This document shows positions 1 through 12,602 of a DNA stretch of 64,000 nt, piece by piece. Numbering within the stretch: position 1 is the stretch's first letter; each line of letters starts with the position of its first letter. The position numbers and the translations under genes were made by a program. Under the pieces are notes generated by a model. It was not told where the DNA came from. It saw nothing but the letters and a program-made list of their open reading frames with translations, and made no database searches. The stretch comes from Atriophallophorus winterbourni (taxonomy: Eukaryota; Platyhelminthes; Trematoda; Plagiorchiida; Microphallidae): NCBI GenBank assembly GCA_013407085.1, contig JACCGJ010023306.1, positions 1 to 64,000 of the forward strand, in the 5' to 3' direction.

Positions 1-1655
1 CTTTTGTATTGATATGAAATATTCGATAAACACCAACACGTCTTGATGACGCAATTTTATTAGGTTTGGCAAAATATTTAGGATATATGATACGGAATTA
101 ATTTATCTACCATCAAGGAAAAACTGATTAATGACTTGTTTATTGAGACGTTGATAAATCTTAGCCGAAGCTCTACCATTTTTTCCCTGACTTCGTAGTA
201 TTTCTACGTACTTTTATCATTGCATAATAATATATGTTTAGCGCGCACGTTTTTCGTTCAACCGTGTTCACATCAATGGATTATTGACTCACGTTTCTCA
301 TTAAATACTTGCTTTTTATCTTTGCTAGAGGTTCTGAATTGCACTGAGTAAATTGTTTGGATACAGAATTAGTATACCGGCCTTAATAACCAAGAATTTC
401 ATCCAACATTATGATGAATCGCAATCGGTCGACATCCACAACAAAACGCTAATTCGAATAATTTCACAATATATTGCCTTATATTTTGTTTTGCTATCTT
501 TATTCTAAGTAGTTTTTGTTATCATAAACGCTACTTATCAACCAGTCACATAAAACGTCCTGAAATTGGTGTACTTAATATTACAGTCTTTTCCCGAGAG
601 AGAAATTTAATTTTCTTGCGTTAATTTATTACAGTTCAGAAAACCGTCTCGAAATCTCTCGCGGGAATTTTACCTGATGCATTATCGTCTGATATCGCTG
701 AAATTATGTAGGATAAACCGGAGAAAAACTTTAATGAGTTGACGAAATTGATCTATTTTCCGTCAACTTCTTCATCGTATAGCGAGAATCTGAAGAACTT
801 CCTCCTGGTTACAAATCTGGAAGCAACATACTGTTATACCTTTACCGCATATTTTAATTACAGTGCACCCCGTAAGTATACGTGTCAGCATAAAAGTAAC
901 TTTGTCAATAACGTACTGAATTACGTTAGAAAAACCGTCAGTATAAATAATGATTTCTTGAGAAGCTCAGTCCAAATGATATGAACTAAGAGTTTACGAA
1001 TCATTAGCCAACCGTAGCACATATAATCGCTTCAAGTACACCGAATTTATTGCAAAAGATTGGAATCGCCCCATTCAGATGTTATTGAAGAAATAGTAAT
1101 TTATAACTGCTGCAGTTGTCTTTCACGAAATCATAATGAACATTCTGGGTTGTGCTACTAACACTGTATTGAATCGAGCGATTTCGAAATGCCGAAGTGT
1201 ATTTAAAAACTGAAATCAAATTAAATATAGGGCCTCAATGAAAAACACGGCAACCTACCACTTAACGTGGTTCACGATAAGTGAACATAAAATCATAAGT
1301 GCCTAGGAGCGAAGGAGTAAACAGACCCTCTGGTTGGTGTGTGGATACGTTACATAATAACAAACGGAGACGAAAGTCTGGCAATAACCGCAGACAGCAC
1401 GTTCACCAATTGAGAAATATGGATGAGATTGAAGTTGCTGCGGCATTTCAGTGAACTCATGTTTTACAATAAATAATGGATGTTTGATGTGCATTAAGTA
1501 GAATATTTGACAAATAAATTTCTCCTCCTAAATCGCTCATTAATTCAATGTAGTCTTGATACTCAGCATATATTTACCTATATTTTCTCCACCGTCGCAA
1601 TTATATTTCTAATCACAAATAAACAAGACTAAACATCACTAAAACTATCTCTTGT
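1..1655. other. No gene recognised
   Basis: AT-rich sequence with only short chance open frames (for example 739-984 plus and 1303-1494 minus). I see no protein motif, splice-bounded exon or known repeat here. It may be intergenic, or 5' intronic sequence of the abLIM gene whose first exons are not in view. Confidence 0.4.
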
Positions 1656-1659
1656 ATAA

Positions 1660-2290
1660 AGTCATTAAGAAGCTAGAGGTTGCTGGACCAGATGGTATAA
1701 TTGAGATAAATTGGGTGCCGAATGTTCGTGACTTAGGTATAGATGTTTCAGGGGACGTTTGAATGGGCTTATCAATGCGCAGCTGCTGCACAACGCGCTA
1801 GAAGAGAGCTTTTCCGCCTTCGATCAGTTTTATCCTGCAGGTCCCCAGAGGTTTTCATGCCATCATACAAAGCGGTCGTGAGACAACATCTCGAGTATTG
1901 CGTTCAAGCATGGTCACTTTATTTAGAAAAAGATATTGCCAAGCTTGAGGGTGTTCAACACATAGCTACTCGTATGACTGTAGGGCAATCAAGTAGGTCT
2001 TATGAGGAACGATTGACGAGTCTAGATCTCTTCTCAATAAAAACTAGGCGGCTAAGTGGGTATCTGATTGAAACGTTCAAAATCATGTCAGGTTTCAGTA
2101 CTAATGATTCCAGTAAAATGTACGCTCGGTACCAAGTGTGGGTACTCGAGGCCACCCATTAAAACTGGCCAAGCGACATGTCAGGTCCAATGTTAGTAAG
2201 TTCTTCTTTAGTGAAAGGGTAGTAAATTACTGAAATCATCTTCCTCAATAAGTTGTTTGTTCTACTTCGTAAGTGATTTTTAAGAATGGA
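1660..2290 (+). mobile_element. CR1-like LINE fragment (RT C-terminus)
   Basis: Plus-strand remnant of the C-terminal region of a CR1-like non-LTR retrotransposon polyprotein. The frame at 1743-2162 has the family's post-RT pattern: a DLGI-type start (seen just upstream in a shifted frame), then KARRELFRL-like, LEYCVQAW, KDIAKLEGVQ and RRL-GYLIETFKI blocks. It parallels the minus-strand copy at 4640-5572, so the two are copies of one family. It is frameshifted and 5'-truncated, has no catalytic motif, and is not functional. Confidence 0.8.
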
Positions 2291-2503
2291 CTCGACTCTG
2301 TGTGGCCTTCATTATTTTTCTGATTTTTATCCGTAAGTGAATTGTTGATATGATCCTCATGCTGTCTTTGGAACGCACTAATGTTTCTCCTCACCTGTTG
2401 GTGAGGGGAGCTTTTCTGTTGCATTCCAGATTACTCTCATACCAGAAGATATTTGTGAAGATATTGTTCAAAGCGGTTGACGCCCTTCTGTCGCATACCA
2501 CCG

Positions 2504-2895
2504 AGAGAAATTTGGACGCTCGATTGGCTCTTTAGCCATATGTTCTAAATTTTCCATGGCTAACCTCTCACCGGCTTGGTGAAGAGAAACCCCTTCCGTT
2601 TTTCTCACTCGCAACTACAAATTCTGGGACCAAAGGACTGCTGGGGGAACACCGGACGTACCTTCGCATACGACGAGGATATTAGAAAAGAATAAACTAA
2701 CTTTGGCATTGGTGGGCGCTCTTTTGAAGCTTTCCACAGACAGAAATTCTGGACGCTTGATTGGCTTATCCCTTGGCGGTGCGATCTTCGAGGATATCCA
2801 AATCACAATAAGAAAAAACGCTTCAGCAGTGGTAGTTGCTTCTCTGCAAATTTCTACTGAAAGAAATTCTGGACGCTCGATTGGCTCGTTAGCCA
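2504..2895. repeat. Three-copy repeat, period about 120 bp
   Basis: The string GGACGCTTGATTGGCT, or its GCTCGATTGGCT variant, occurs at about 2514, 2751 and 2871. Copies two and three are exactly 120 bp apart and the first is about 237 bp upstream, so one intermediate unit has probably diverged. Sequence around each core (GAAATTCTGGACGC) is also shared. No coding assignment is made, although the third unit is open in one frame. Confidence 0.5.
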
Positions 2896-2929
2896 CATAC
2901 TCTCCTGTGCAAACTGAAATGAACTGAAC

Positions 2930-4100
2930 TGAACTGATGTAGATTGGGTTGAGATCCATGACCAAGAGCAACGTTGATAAGAAATTACGTTCATATGTTG
3001 CTTTTATGAATACAATTACCGAATAAAAATTGTTTTCAAATTTTATATCTTACATTTCATTTTAATAAATGCTTGAAACAATTCAAATACTTGAACGTAC
3101 TTGTGAGGTGACCATGAAGCGCCTTATTTGGATTTGTGCTTGAAATCCGTGATGGCCTCATGCGTTTGACATGGGTAAGTATTATCGGTATTTACAGCTT
3201 TGTCTCTCGTTTTTGGAATTTGGAATTCAAAACACTATGCTTGAATATTTAAAATCACTTCATAATCCCGACATTTATCGTGCCTAATTTAATGCTCTGT
3301 CTCAAGCGTTGATCAAGCTGTATTCCTATTCGTTTAAGCCGTTGATTTTTTTGCACAAAATTCAAGTAATCAAATTTCAGTCCTGCATTAAGTGGATTTG
3401 GTTTTATTTCTGTGACATATCTCGAATTACTAGGGGTTTGATTTCGGGCGTATGATGTATTTTCATTCGAAAATATGTCAACACAGTCCACGAGGTAGTG
3501 AACAACTGAACTACTTTGTCCGTAAAATCCAATGTTTTCGTTACTTGAAAATATGAAGCGTCTTGACTTTGGCCTTTCAAACTGGCGATTTGCTCATCCG
3601 TTTCCTTTATCTCCATCGATATATCCAAAATCGTCGATGTATACCTTCACCTGGACGGTCGGTGATGAACTTTACGTAAGCTATTGTTCTTTTTAATCTG
3701 ACTCGAAAGAAAATACGGAATGATTTTTCCTGCAAACGTTGAGCAGAATGCACGTGAAGTTGGACTCTTGCTAACATAACCATAGCTAGAGTACTGACAA
3801 GGCCTCTTAATGAGCAGTTGCGTTTATGCTTGCTTTACCAAATATCTAGCGCAAAATTTCCGAATTCCGTTGCATCCAAGATAAAATGCATGAATCATTT
3901 CAAACAACTTTGTATAAGTATTGTCCATTGTTGTTCGGCATCGAACACCATGTTTTCCAAGGCAATGGAATGATCAGCGATGTACCGATCCTAGGTATAC
4001 TTATTTTACGTGCTCTGTTTTAAGTGGTATTAAGGTTAATTTGTCTCCTCCTTTACATTCTCACAGTTGATTTCGGAAAAAACAGATGCCTTGATTTTTC
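2930..4100. other. No gene recognised
   Basis: Mostly unassigned sequence. Two overlapping minus-strand frames (3255-3491, 3404-3628) include a LGTINVG-like string that resembles the start of a LINE endonuclease domain. The match is too short to call. Confidence 0.3.
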
Positions 4101-4102
4101 GC

Positions 4103-4203
4103 TCATATCTGTCTAGGCCTGGGCAACCTGACAGTATCTTACCCACGTGAAGTCTCTGACTGTGCGGCACTTTGCCTGGATCAGGCTTGTGCTTTCATAC
4201 ATA
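4103..4203 (+). repeat. SLR repeat, 3' half
   Basis: A 5'-truncated copy of the abundant short repeat of this window (SLR; full unit described at 21483-21713). It runs from the CATATCTGTCTAGGCCTGGG block to the tail CTTTCATACATA. Confidence 0.8.
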
Positions 4204-4520
4204 ACTGAATAAAGTTTTAATCTGAGTGTCTCTTCTCGAATACCTGAGATTTAGTGCTCAGTCATAAGGTTTTCTATCTTAACTTCAAGTTCAAGTTGCA
4301 CAGGGCTGAAGGTGGCTAAAAGCCAATCACGCGCCCAGATTTTTTTCGACGGTATGCGGTTGAGCACCCGGCACTTCGATATCGAGTATACAGTTCGTAC
4401 TTTTGACACGTTCTTGCTTCCGAATATCTGGAAAGTAAGGTAGGGTTTCTCTTCACCAGCACGGTGAGAGGTCAGCTATTCAGGAAACAATGCAATAATA
4501 TGTTTGAACAATGTGTGGTG

Positions 4521-4618
4521 TATGAAATCACTAGCCTAGTTGAAGTAAAGTGAAACATAGTCATAGACTGCATGTGGGCTAATTTACTGTCAGGTTGTCC
4601 AGGCCTATACAGATATGA
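4521..4618 (-). repeat. SLR repeat, 3' half, degenerate
   Basis: Inverted SLR copy. The reverse complement carries the TCTGTATAGGCCTGGACAAC-like and CCCACATGCAGTC blocks with several substitutions. Confidence 0.65.
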
Positions 4619-4639
4619 TAAAAATGTAAAAATACGTTT

Positions 4640-5572
4640 TTTTAAAGTTTTTTATTAGACAATATGCAGAAATATGATGGACCAATTAACGTCTAATTCC
4701 CTTTTAAAGCTCAACTCATTTGGGAGGCTTACTATACAATCTGGGAGCTTGTTCCAGAAGTTGACCACATGGTTGCTGAAAAAGTGCTCACGTGCCAGCA
4801 ACCTGGGCCTACTCTTAAGAAGTTTCATGGAATTACCCCTTGTAGCTGCTTTAGGTGCAAGTTTAAGGATTTTAGTAATATTATCACCCGTAAGACCCTT
4901 TAGAATCTTGAAGGCTTCTATTAGGTCACCTCGCAGCCGCCGTCTCTTTAGTGAGAACAAACCGAGGTCCTTGAGTCTAGCCTCATAAGTTTTACCTGCC
5001 CGATCCTCAACCATCCTAGTCGCAAGGCGCTGGACCTTTTCGAGACATGCTATATCCTTTTTTAAGTACGGTGCCCAGGATTGAACGCAGTATTCCAAGT
5101 GAGGCCGCACGACTACTTTGTATAAGGGAATGAAGATTGAAGGTTTTTGGCAAGATAACGCTGAGTGAAGTCTGAACAATTCTCTGCGAGCCTTGTTTGC
5201 AGCTTCGGCACATTGAGTAGCCCATTTAAAATCGCCTGTGATAGTAATGCCAAGATCCTTCACATTCTGAGCAGCCGCTATTCTGATAGTTCCTTAACCA
5301 ACTTCTGGTTGGGTTGTCGCTAAATCAGTCGTCAGAAGACAGCTCTTCCCCAGGTTTAGTGGCAAGTCCCAGGTCTTTGTCCACTCGATTACTTTTTCTA
5401 AATCAGAGATAAGCGTATCTCTACTGTCGGTTCCTAGGATCTTAACATCATCAGCAAACAGGAAGCAGCGTGAACTCAAGCACGCTGCCAGGTCGTTTAC
5501 AAAAAATAAGAAAAAGTAATGGACCAAGCACCGAGCCTTGAGGCACTCTACTGAGAATCAGTGATTCCAACA
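4640..5572 (-). mobile_element. CR1-like LINE, 3' RT half
   Basis: Minus-strand CR1-like retrotransposon remnant. Reading down from 5572, it shows the RT block VPQGSVLGP, a short break, then a frame at 5527-5294 with the catalytic FADD box. The frame at 5263-4655 encodes the CR1 C-terminal region (DLGITITGDFKW, LEYCVQSWAPYL, RRRLRGDLIEAFKI, NFWNKLP). A frame break separates the two parts near 5290. The endonuclease and N-terminal RT are missing, so the copy is 5'-truncated and inactive. It belongs to the same family as the copy at 1660-2290. Confidence 0.9.
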
Positions 5573-6800
5573 ATACTTAAGGCCGCCCTAGTAATTAAGT
5601 CTTGAGAAACTGTATGAGAAAGCGATCGTTTTTGATACAGAAAGATTTAGATGCTCAACCTTTCAAATTGGTGGTCGTGGATTTGCCGATCTTGCGATCC
5701 TCCATGAGACTTCCTCAATCAGTGAAGATAAATATTACTACCTGATTTTGTTTATAAAAATGCTGAGTAAATCTGGTGCAAACTTTGTGTATTATATTTT
5801 AATATATTGATCAATCAGCTGTCCATATACTTATATCAGAGTAACACTCGTAAGGGATAAACGATTAAATCGTGCTCATGTAATCTTCAGAAAACTTCCT
5901 TTTTGATTCTCCTATATTAGTCTACTGATGTTGGGCTACATTCGAATCGAAACAGCATACTTAAAGTATTTTTTAAAACAAACGAATAAAACAGAATAAT
6001 AAGAAATTAACCAATCATTAGTTGTTTGCATGTCCTACTGAATACAATTGAAAAGGTTGCTTGTTTTCAATATACTAAACGAGATTTTATATTTTTCTTA
6101 GTTAGTAGAAGATTATTTACCTAATAAATTCCGTTGCTGGTTGACATTTTTTTCAGTTGTATATTTTCGGTAGTAGTTGCACGAATAAGGCGAAGACAAT
6201 CATTGACACTCAGATTATATCTCACGCTCCTTGTTTAACAGTGTATCAATTCTTATCTCCGCTTTACGTTCACATGATTGTATCGCAGAAATAACCTGGT
6301 GTTTTATCATTTTTTCAATAATCTTATTTAGGCCCCTTCCAATTGTTTATATTACTCCACATCGCTTATCAATAGATGCAAAAATCTACAGAGGTTTTAC
6401 GTGTTGATGTAACTTGAGTTAATGGATGCGAGTATGCAGTGCACTGTTCTAACACGTATTTTCATATTCTCACCATATCCTTGCTGTAAAATTTGATATG
6501 AAACAAAAGGAACAAGCGAAATGGTTCATTAAAATTCTTTCAACAAAGCGGTCGTCCTCAAAGACGGTGTGACGTGAAACACTGAATCTTAGTTGTCCCA
6601 CAGCCATTACAAAGTATTTTCTAAAAGATGCATGTCATCTTCATGATCTGCATTAAACCACTAGCGAGTATCGAATGCTTAACTGTCATACAAATATGAC
6701 ATGAAAAATCATGAAAGACGCGTTACCTAAAAAGCTGAGGAACATGTTGAACGTTGAACACAAACACATTAGAATGTGGTGCCTATACCTTAACTCAAAC
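5573..6800. other. No gene recognised
   Basis: AT-rich stretch without a convincing coding frame or repeat. Confidence 0.35.
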
Positions 6801-6802
6801 AC

Positions 6803-6872
6803 GCAGTCCTTGGCTGTGCGGCACTTTGCCTGGATCAGGCTTGTGATTTCATACATACATACATACACACAC
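6803..6872 (+). repeat. SLR repeat, 3' end only
   Basis: The last 70 bp of the SLR unit (GTGCGGCACTTTGCCTGGAT onwards), ending in a CATA microsatellite rather than the usual ATACC tail. Confidence 0.7.
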
Positions 6873-7639
6873 GCATTCAATCTCATTTTTTGAGCATGTA
6901 GAGCGACGGCATTTACTGTCGTGAATCAAAACGTTTCGTTGCAATTTCACTCTACAGCACTTAGGTTTAATCGATAAACTAAGAGTACGCCTAAATTAAA
7001 ACCCTATCTGAATTGATCGCGCGAACCCCAAACATAAAGATGGGCGACCCAAATTACGGCCAAGACATCCATCTGTTTGAACCGAGTTCAATTCTAGACG
7101 TCTTCGCAACGACGTCCTTACGTGTTGGAGGGACAACAAAGACAGAGTTGTGAAACAAGCGATTTTACTACATTTATGCATTTATTAATATAATTCATTA
7201 ATTCAATTCATTAATGCAATACAGCACTGACTTCTCAATCTCATCCATACATTGTTATCAATATCTGCGAAACTCAGCTGCACCATTGAGCACAGCCGTA
7301 CAATTTATTTTCTATCTCGCGCTGTAATCCCTTATGATTATGTTGGTCCCTACACCTTCCTATCGTATACGACACCTGTTATTCAAATGGTACATGATAA
7401 GCTCTTTGATAGGGAGGAAAGAGTTCTTTATGTTTTTATTCTATGCCTACGAATGTTTAAACCACTGTGAACATATTACGTAGTCTCACAATTCCATGTG
7501 CAAAATAGCCGCTGGCTAATGCCAAATACTTCGTATACTTAATTAAATTATTAGAACTACATATATCACTGGTAAGCTTTTGGCTCACTTCTAATATCCA
7601 ACGACAGCATTGGATACCTCATGTCATGGGAGACTGTCT

Positions 7640-7985
7640 TTCTACCGTCTGTAGGAAATGTCTCTGCTACTCGAAAGTAGAGTCTACAATAGCGATAATT
7701 CGAGCTGTATTGCTCTATGGGTGCGAAAGTTGAACCTAACGTAAAGAGAACATTTGGCATCTCCAGGTGTTTGACAACCGACGTCTCCATAGAATTTCGT
7801 TAGTTAGCTCTTTGAAACGATCTGTTCAGTAGTAATTTTGATACAAGGTAGCAGATCAACCTGTATAGGTTGCACTTGGCTCACGTTTTAAGGATGCCAG
7901 ACTACCGACTTCGAAACGGAATCTTTTGGAGACGCAACTTCCCGGTTGGCGTATATCTGGTGGTGGCCAAACGGTAGTGCGACTC
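7640..7985 (+). mobile_element. RTE-type LINE C-terminal fragment
   Basis: Plus-strand remnant of the C-terminal region of an RTE-type LINE polyprotein. Frames read RAVLLYGCES, then IWHLQVFDNRRLHRIS, and further on LPKRNLLETQLPGW and SGGGQ. This is the normal order of LLYGCE, LxxFxxRCLRRI and downstream motifs in RTE-like elements. Stops and frameshifts break it. The 3' side abuts an SLR copy. Confidence 0.75.
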
Positions 7986-8030
7986 CAGCGTGTATTCGCA
8001 TGTAGCTCACTATTGGTGGCAGCCGCCCGT

Positions 8031-8179
8031 AGTGAGCCGCATGCTGAAACATGCTGGAGTCTCAAAACAATTTTCAATTCTATTTTCTTTCTCATATCTG
8101 TCTAGGCCTGGGCAACCTTAGCTCACGTGTAGTCTATGACGGTGTGGCACTTTGCCGGGATCAGGCTTGTGCATTCATC
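8031..8179 (+). repeat. SLR repeat, internally deleted
   Basis: Contains the AGTGAGC-GCATGCTGAAAC and GTCTAGGCCTGGGCAACC blocks but lacks the ACAGTATC segment. It ends in GGCTTGTGCATTCAT. Confidence 0.75.
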
Positions 8180-8269
8180 GTCATCACTACCGGTACAAAT
8201 AAATTTATCACGGTTATCTACGCAGGACAGAAGTGTTGCACGATTGCACTTCCTTACAAGTCACTTGGT

Positions 8270-8360
8270 ATGGGCAAACTGACAGTAATATCGCCCACGT
8301 GCAGTCTCTGACTGTGCGGCACTGCATGGATCAGGCTTGTGCTTTCATACCATACCATAC
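8270..8360 (+). repeat. SLR repeat, 3' half with ATACC tail
   Basis: From TGGGCAAACTGACAGTA to the tail CATACCATACCATAC. It follows the previous copy by about 90 bp. A fragment resembling the SLR 5' end (GCACGATTGCACTTC) lies between them. Confidence 0.75.
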
Positions 8361-9407
8361 ATGATATGGGTAGCTGAAGACCCTTACTAGTAACCTTTTC
8401 AATATCGTTGCAGCGCGTTTTCCAGACGGGTCCCCGCGCTCAGATATCACAGTGGTTAGTTACGCTTCTGGATATGTCCTGAACCCTTGTGCGGTGGTGG
8501 TCTTGCACTAAGCATTTTATTAGTGTTTGCTTAACCATAATTTTTCAAGCGGAGTGACGACGAAAGCTTGTTGCAATGCATGACAGTGAAAGCCGCAAAG
8601 CAGCTGTCCTGCTGATTTCGCTCTACTCGTTTACGCAACTGGATTGAATGCATGTTCCATTGGGGGTGTAGGCATCCAATCTCAGTTTGTTTGTACTTAC
8701 TCTTCCATAGAATTCGTAGCTTTTAAAGTTCCATTCTTTTCAATCCGAGCATCTCATTTTTTATGGTTGTATAGCAGTTAAGCATTCGGTACATGCTACC
8801 GGTGTAATGTTATCTCATGATGATGATAGTGATGGGTGACTTCCGACAGCCCTATAACTGAAAATCAACAGTAAAGTATTTAAAGTTAGTGACGGTCCGG
8901 TTTTGTGTTTTTTTGCCCAAAAGCTTGATCAGTGAAAGGAACAACTAAGCCGTATGATGGTATCCGACAATCGTTGTATTGATAAAATTATGAAGTTTGC
9001 ACGTTAATCGGATGCATAACGTTGAGATTCACTGCAAAAATCAGCACCGGCTTAGATATATTGGTTGGCTTAGTAAAATAAATCCATCTTCCTTGAAAAA
9101 AGCCGAGAATAGTCAACTTGGATCCGCTACCTTGAAGCTATTCATTGATTCAATACAAAACTTGATTTCCATTACGCTTGGAGATATTAAATTACTTGGT
9201 TAAGGTTCAATACGCGGAGTAGAATATAGATTGCCCGTTACGTTGCTCTCGAAAATGTTTGACCCAAAGATTGTCTGATTTACTCCTATGCTTTCGGGAT
9301 GCTTGAACGGAATTAGCGTGTGCTTGTTGGCGAACTCCATTTCATTAACCTTTTAAGCCACCATGCTTTCCATGTGATTGAATATTATGAGGAAGTTATT
9401 TCTGACG
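8361..9407. other. No gene recognised
   Basis: No coding signature, splice-bounded exon or repeat relationship was recognised in this stretch. Confidence 0.3.
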
Positions 9408-9722
9408 CAAAGAAATTTGTGTGCAATCGGTTAGAGCAGATTTTGGGTAACGTTTCACTTCTGACACAGAAGCTTCATCGGAAAAATCAACCACTGATCC
9501 TGGGAATTTTCACGAGACGTGATACACTGTAGGCGTACTATAGGCTGTTTAGCGGTAAGGTCAAATCAGTGGTGGGGGTTGACTACTACTTAATCATGTT
9601 CCCTGTCCTGATTCTCACCCTTGGTTTGACGAAGCCACTGTGTCAGAGGTGAAACATTACCAAAAACTGCTCTAACCGATTGTACTCAAATTTCTTTGTA
9701 TTATGAATACACGATCGGTCCC
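9408..9722. mobile_element. Penelope-like element fold-back (non-autonomous)
   Basis: Composed only of Penelope-like terminal sequence. The first ~75 bp (AAATTTGTGTGCAATCGGTT onward) are the inverted complement of the last ~90 bp (ending CAAATTTCTTTGTATTATG). The plus-oriented inner part carries the ACGAGACGTGATACACTGTA and GGCTGTTTAGCGGTAAGGTC blocks found in the arms at 30.3, 31.0, 46.8 and 63.2 kb. No RT or nuclease is present. Each arm has a degenerate hammerhead-like core (TTGACGA...GAAAC plus; CCGATGA...GAAAC minus). Confidence 0.75.
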
Positions 9723-10177
9723 AAACATATTCCAATCGATTGCTTATTTCTGACGCGTCTTCGTTCTACCTTATATTGCAAACCGAAAGCAATACTTTGC
9801 CTTTATTCCGGTAATTGGAGGGTAGCCTGCGATATTTGCTATGGGCATTACTGTCGCATGGCAACTCTGCTGCATCCCGCATAACAGTAGCTGCCACATT
9901 TCATTATTTTACTATTTTGTCAGATAATTTGGAAGTCTATTTGTTAAGCCGCCGCTATAGAATTGCTGAAAGTTTATTGAACGATATTGGTTTAGAGGTG
10001 ACCGAAGAGTGTTAAGCAAAGTTTGTTCGAAGGTGCGCCTGATCATAATCTACGCAACTGTTCCAGAAGCAGTATCAGTTTTCAATTTATTCCTTTTTTC
10101 TAGCATTTAAGGCGATAAAGTTGATTTATGCCCGCGACTCATAATCAGTGGGCGGATACCAATTAGATAAAGTTGAG

Positions 10178-10178
<1 letters not shown>

Positions 10179-10236
<58 letters not shown>
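10179..10236. repeat. (ATT)n microsatellite
   Basis: Uninterrupted trinucleotide run of about 19 ATT units. Confidence 0.97.
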
Positions 10237-10237
<1 letters not shown>

Positions 10238-10239
10238 AC

Positions 10240-11650
10240 AAGTGTTTACAGACGATGTGCCAACAAGTATACCATGAAGAAGGTACATGATGAAAGAAAG
10301 AAAAAAAGGAAAAAGGGGGGATTTTTTGTCTGTCTGTCTTTCTTGTTTAGTGAAGGAGTTCAAGATGTGTGCCGTCTTCGGTGCTACAATTAATCGTGGT
10401 GTAAGTGGTCACTACGAGTAAGCAGCGCTTACTCTGAATTTAGTTAATTTTGCTGACAGATGCATCTTTCACAGCTCACACAACTTACAATTTTGTCTCT
10501 GACAAGCAGCAAGCCGATAAATGGCAAATCTAGATAAAGTGCTGTAGCAGCTAGTTGGCATGATTCTCAATGCACCTGTTTACGGTTTTATAATGTCGCT
10601 TTGGGTTCAGTATATTTTAAGATTTGAATAGCTTCAAGTCGGCCGTTCATCACACTGCGTGCTGAAGCATAAAGTTTATTAAGTAAATATAGTGGGATGA
10701 CGGCAAATAATTAAACAGTAGGGCTTGTAATGGCGTGTTTTTCCTTACGCTACTTGCGTAAGTCGACAGTCGATGGACATTGGAATTAGATTCCGTTAGG
10801 ATTGTCACGGTGGTATGCAGGCTGGGATACCCTCAGATTGCCCATTTCTGGATATGAAAACCTTTCGGATTCCCGGTCAAAGTCTCTTGCTAATGAGCCT
10901 TATTCACAAAGCTGTGGTTTGGTACTATGTTGGTCGGCCCTTCTACCTTCCTCGTAATACTGGCTCTGTTGGTGTTGAAGTATACCGTAATTAGTCGCCA
11001 TAACGTCTAGTGTTTGCGTGAATCCGCTTTGCTACTATCGGTTTAGCCGCATATTAGTCCCGTTCATTCAACAAAATAATAATGTGGTGTTCCATTGGTA
11101 TTATGAAATACTGGCCAGGAGAGACGTTCGGTGAGTTATTAAATTTTTGGACTTGGAATCTGGTCAACCAATTGTATTTGAGAATAACTAAGTTGTTATT
11201 ATGGAGAGTGTCACCGAAGGTGTTCTCATGGTTTCCGTGTTGAATGTGAAAACTAAAGTGTTCCAAATATTGGTCCATCCATTAGCGTTCTGTGCTAATA
11301 AAACTGATCTGCTTGATATGATCACTCACTCGCCTATAGTTCTAATGACTCTGAACTGCTGTTTAAAAACCGAGGCGCCACTGTGATTAATTGTGCGCTT
11401 TACTGCAATTTCATGTACCTTTTTCACTAACTGGTCAATTTCATTGATACCCGTAATTGTCGGGAATAGTAATAAATAGTAACACCCGTGGGACAACCCG
11501 TGCCCTCCAATCTAACGCCCAGTACTATATCATCATGACATCTTGATTTTTCATTGATCGTGATTCACATTTTTGAGCGCTTTTAGCTTGTTTTGTTAGC
11601 TGCCTGTACAAATGTTCAATTGTGCATGACTTTTGTATTGCACCAGGTAG
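10240..11650. other. No gene recognised
   Basis: Only short, unsupported open frames are seen here. No repeat or exon was recognised. Confidence 0.3.
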
Positions 11651-11770
11651 ACCGTGCTAAATTAATTTGCCACTGGTACTGTGCTGCATGCAGATACACA
11701 CTGGAGTTTCACTGCCAATCTCCGTTGTAACTGTCTAAGCCTGAGCCGCGTAACAGTATCCTAGCCCTAT
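11651..11770 (+). repeat. SLR repeat, degenerate
   Basis: Recognisable by the ACCGTGCTAAATTAATTTGC, GCTGCATGCAG and GTCTAAGCCTG blocks, with many substitutions. A further fragment (CCTGGGCAACCTGACGGTATC) lies at about 12126-12150, so the palindromic element at 11797-12011 sits between two SLR pieces. Confidence 0.6.
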
Positions 11771-11796
11771 CCAATTGTGTGATTTAATAATATACC

Positions 11797-12011
11797 TTAT
11801 TTTTCAGACTATAAGGCGCATATAAAAACACTAATTTTTACGAAAAATTTGCAGTAAGCCTTATATTCCGGGGCGCCTAATGTATGAATTGTGTATGTTC
11901 ACACTGTGAACACGCACTATTCATACATTAGGCGCCCCGGAATATAAGGCTTACTGCCGATTTTTCGTGAAAATTAGTGTTTTTATGTGCGCCTTATAGT
12001 CCGAAAAATAA
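11797..12011. mobile_element. Fold-back (palindromic) DNA element, MITE-like
   Basis: A 215-bp near-perfect palindrome. The left arm starts TTATTTTTCAGACTATAAGG, and the right arm ends with the complement (CCTTATAGTCCGAAAAATAA). The arms are about 105 bp each, and the centre is TTCACACTGTGAAC. Sub-terminal GCGCCTTATA and the inner GGCGCC palindrome are repeated in both arms. This is the structure of a non-autonomous terminal-inverted-repeat DNA transposon. I could not define a target-site duplication, so the superfamily is open. Confidence 0.85.
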
Positions 12012-12602
12012 TAACTTGGTAGCTTGAGACTAATAGGATTCAAGTGCTTCTCGGTTTTGCCGAAGCCCTTGTTGATACTCGTTTCAAATCAGCAGCAATG
12101 AACGGTGACATTATCTATCTCCTTAGCCCTGGGCAACCTGACGGTATCTCAGCGCATGTTCAGCCGTTGATCATAATGAACCTGCGGGATTACATACGTC
12201 TTACATGAGCAAGGGAAAGAATCCATGTATGCCACCTTGTGAAGTTGAACCACGTGACGTGTATGCGCAGATCATTGTATCATTTCGGCTTTTCTATTTA
12301 ATTTTATTATGAGTTCATATCGATTTAAACTGCACTTTCGAAAACAATAATGCCCTCAGTCTTGAACCCTTTTCACTTACCATCGTTTCGTGTATTTGGC
12401 TTTTAAACGCTGAAACCTAAGAAAAATTTAGATCGACCTTGGCATTTTCCCTACTGTGTTAGTTATTTTATTTTGTTTTTGTACAATTTTTCTTCAATCA
12501 CTCAGCTACAATTTCTTTAAACAGCGGTAAGCTTTAAGACCTCCCCGTTTTTTCACAATTTTATCCCATAATTTTTTTTCTTTTTCGATGTTTTTTTCTC
12601 AG

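Noticed and set aside
5440..5465. Minus-strand CTGATGATG
   Set aside because: Part of the FADD-coding region of the CR1-like RT; no GAAA at the right distance.
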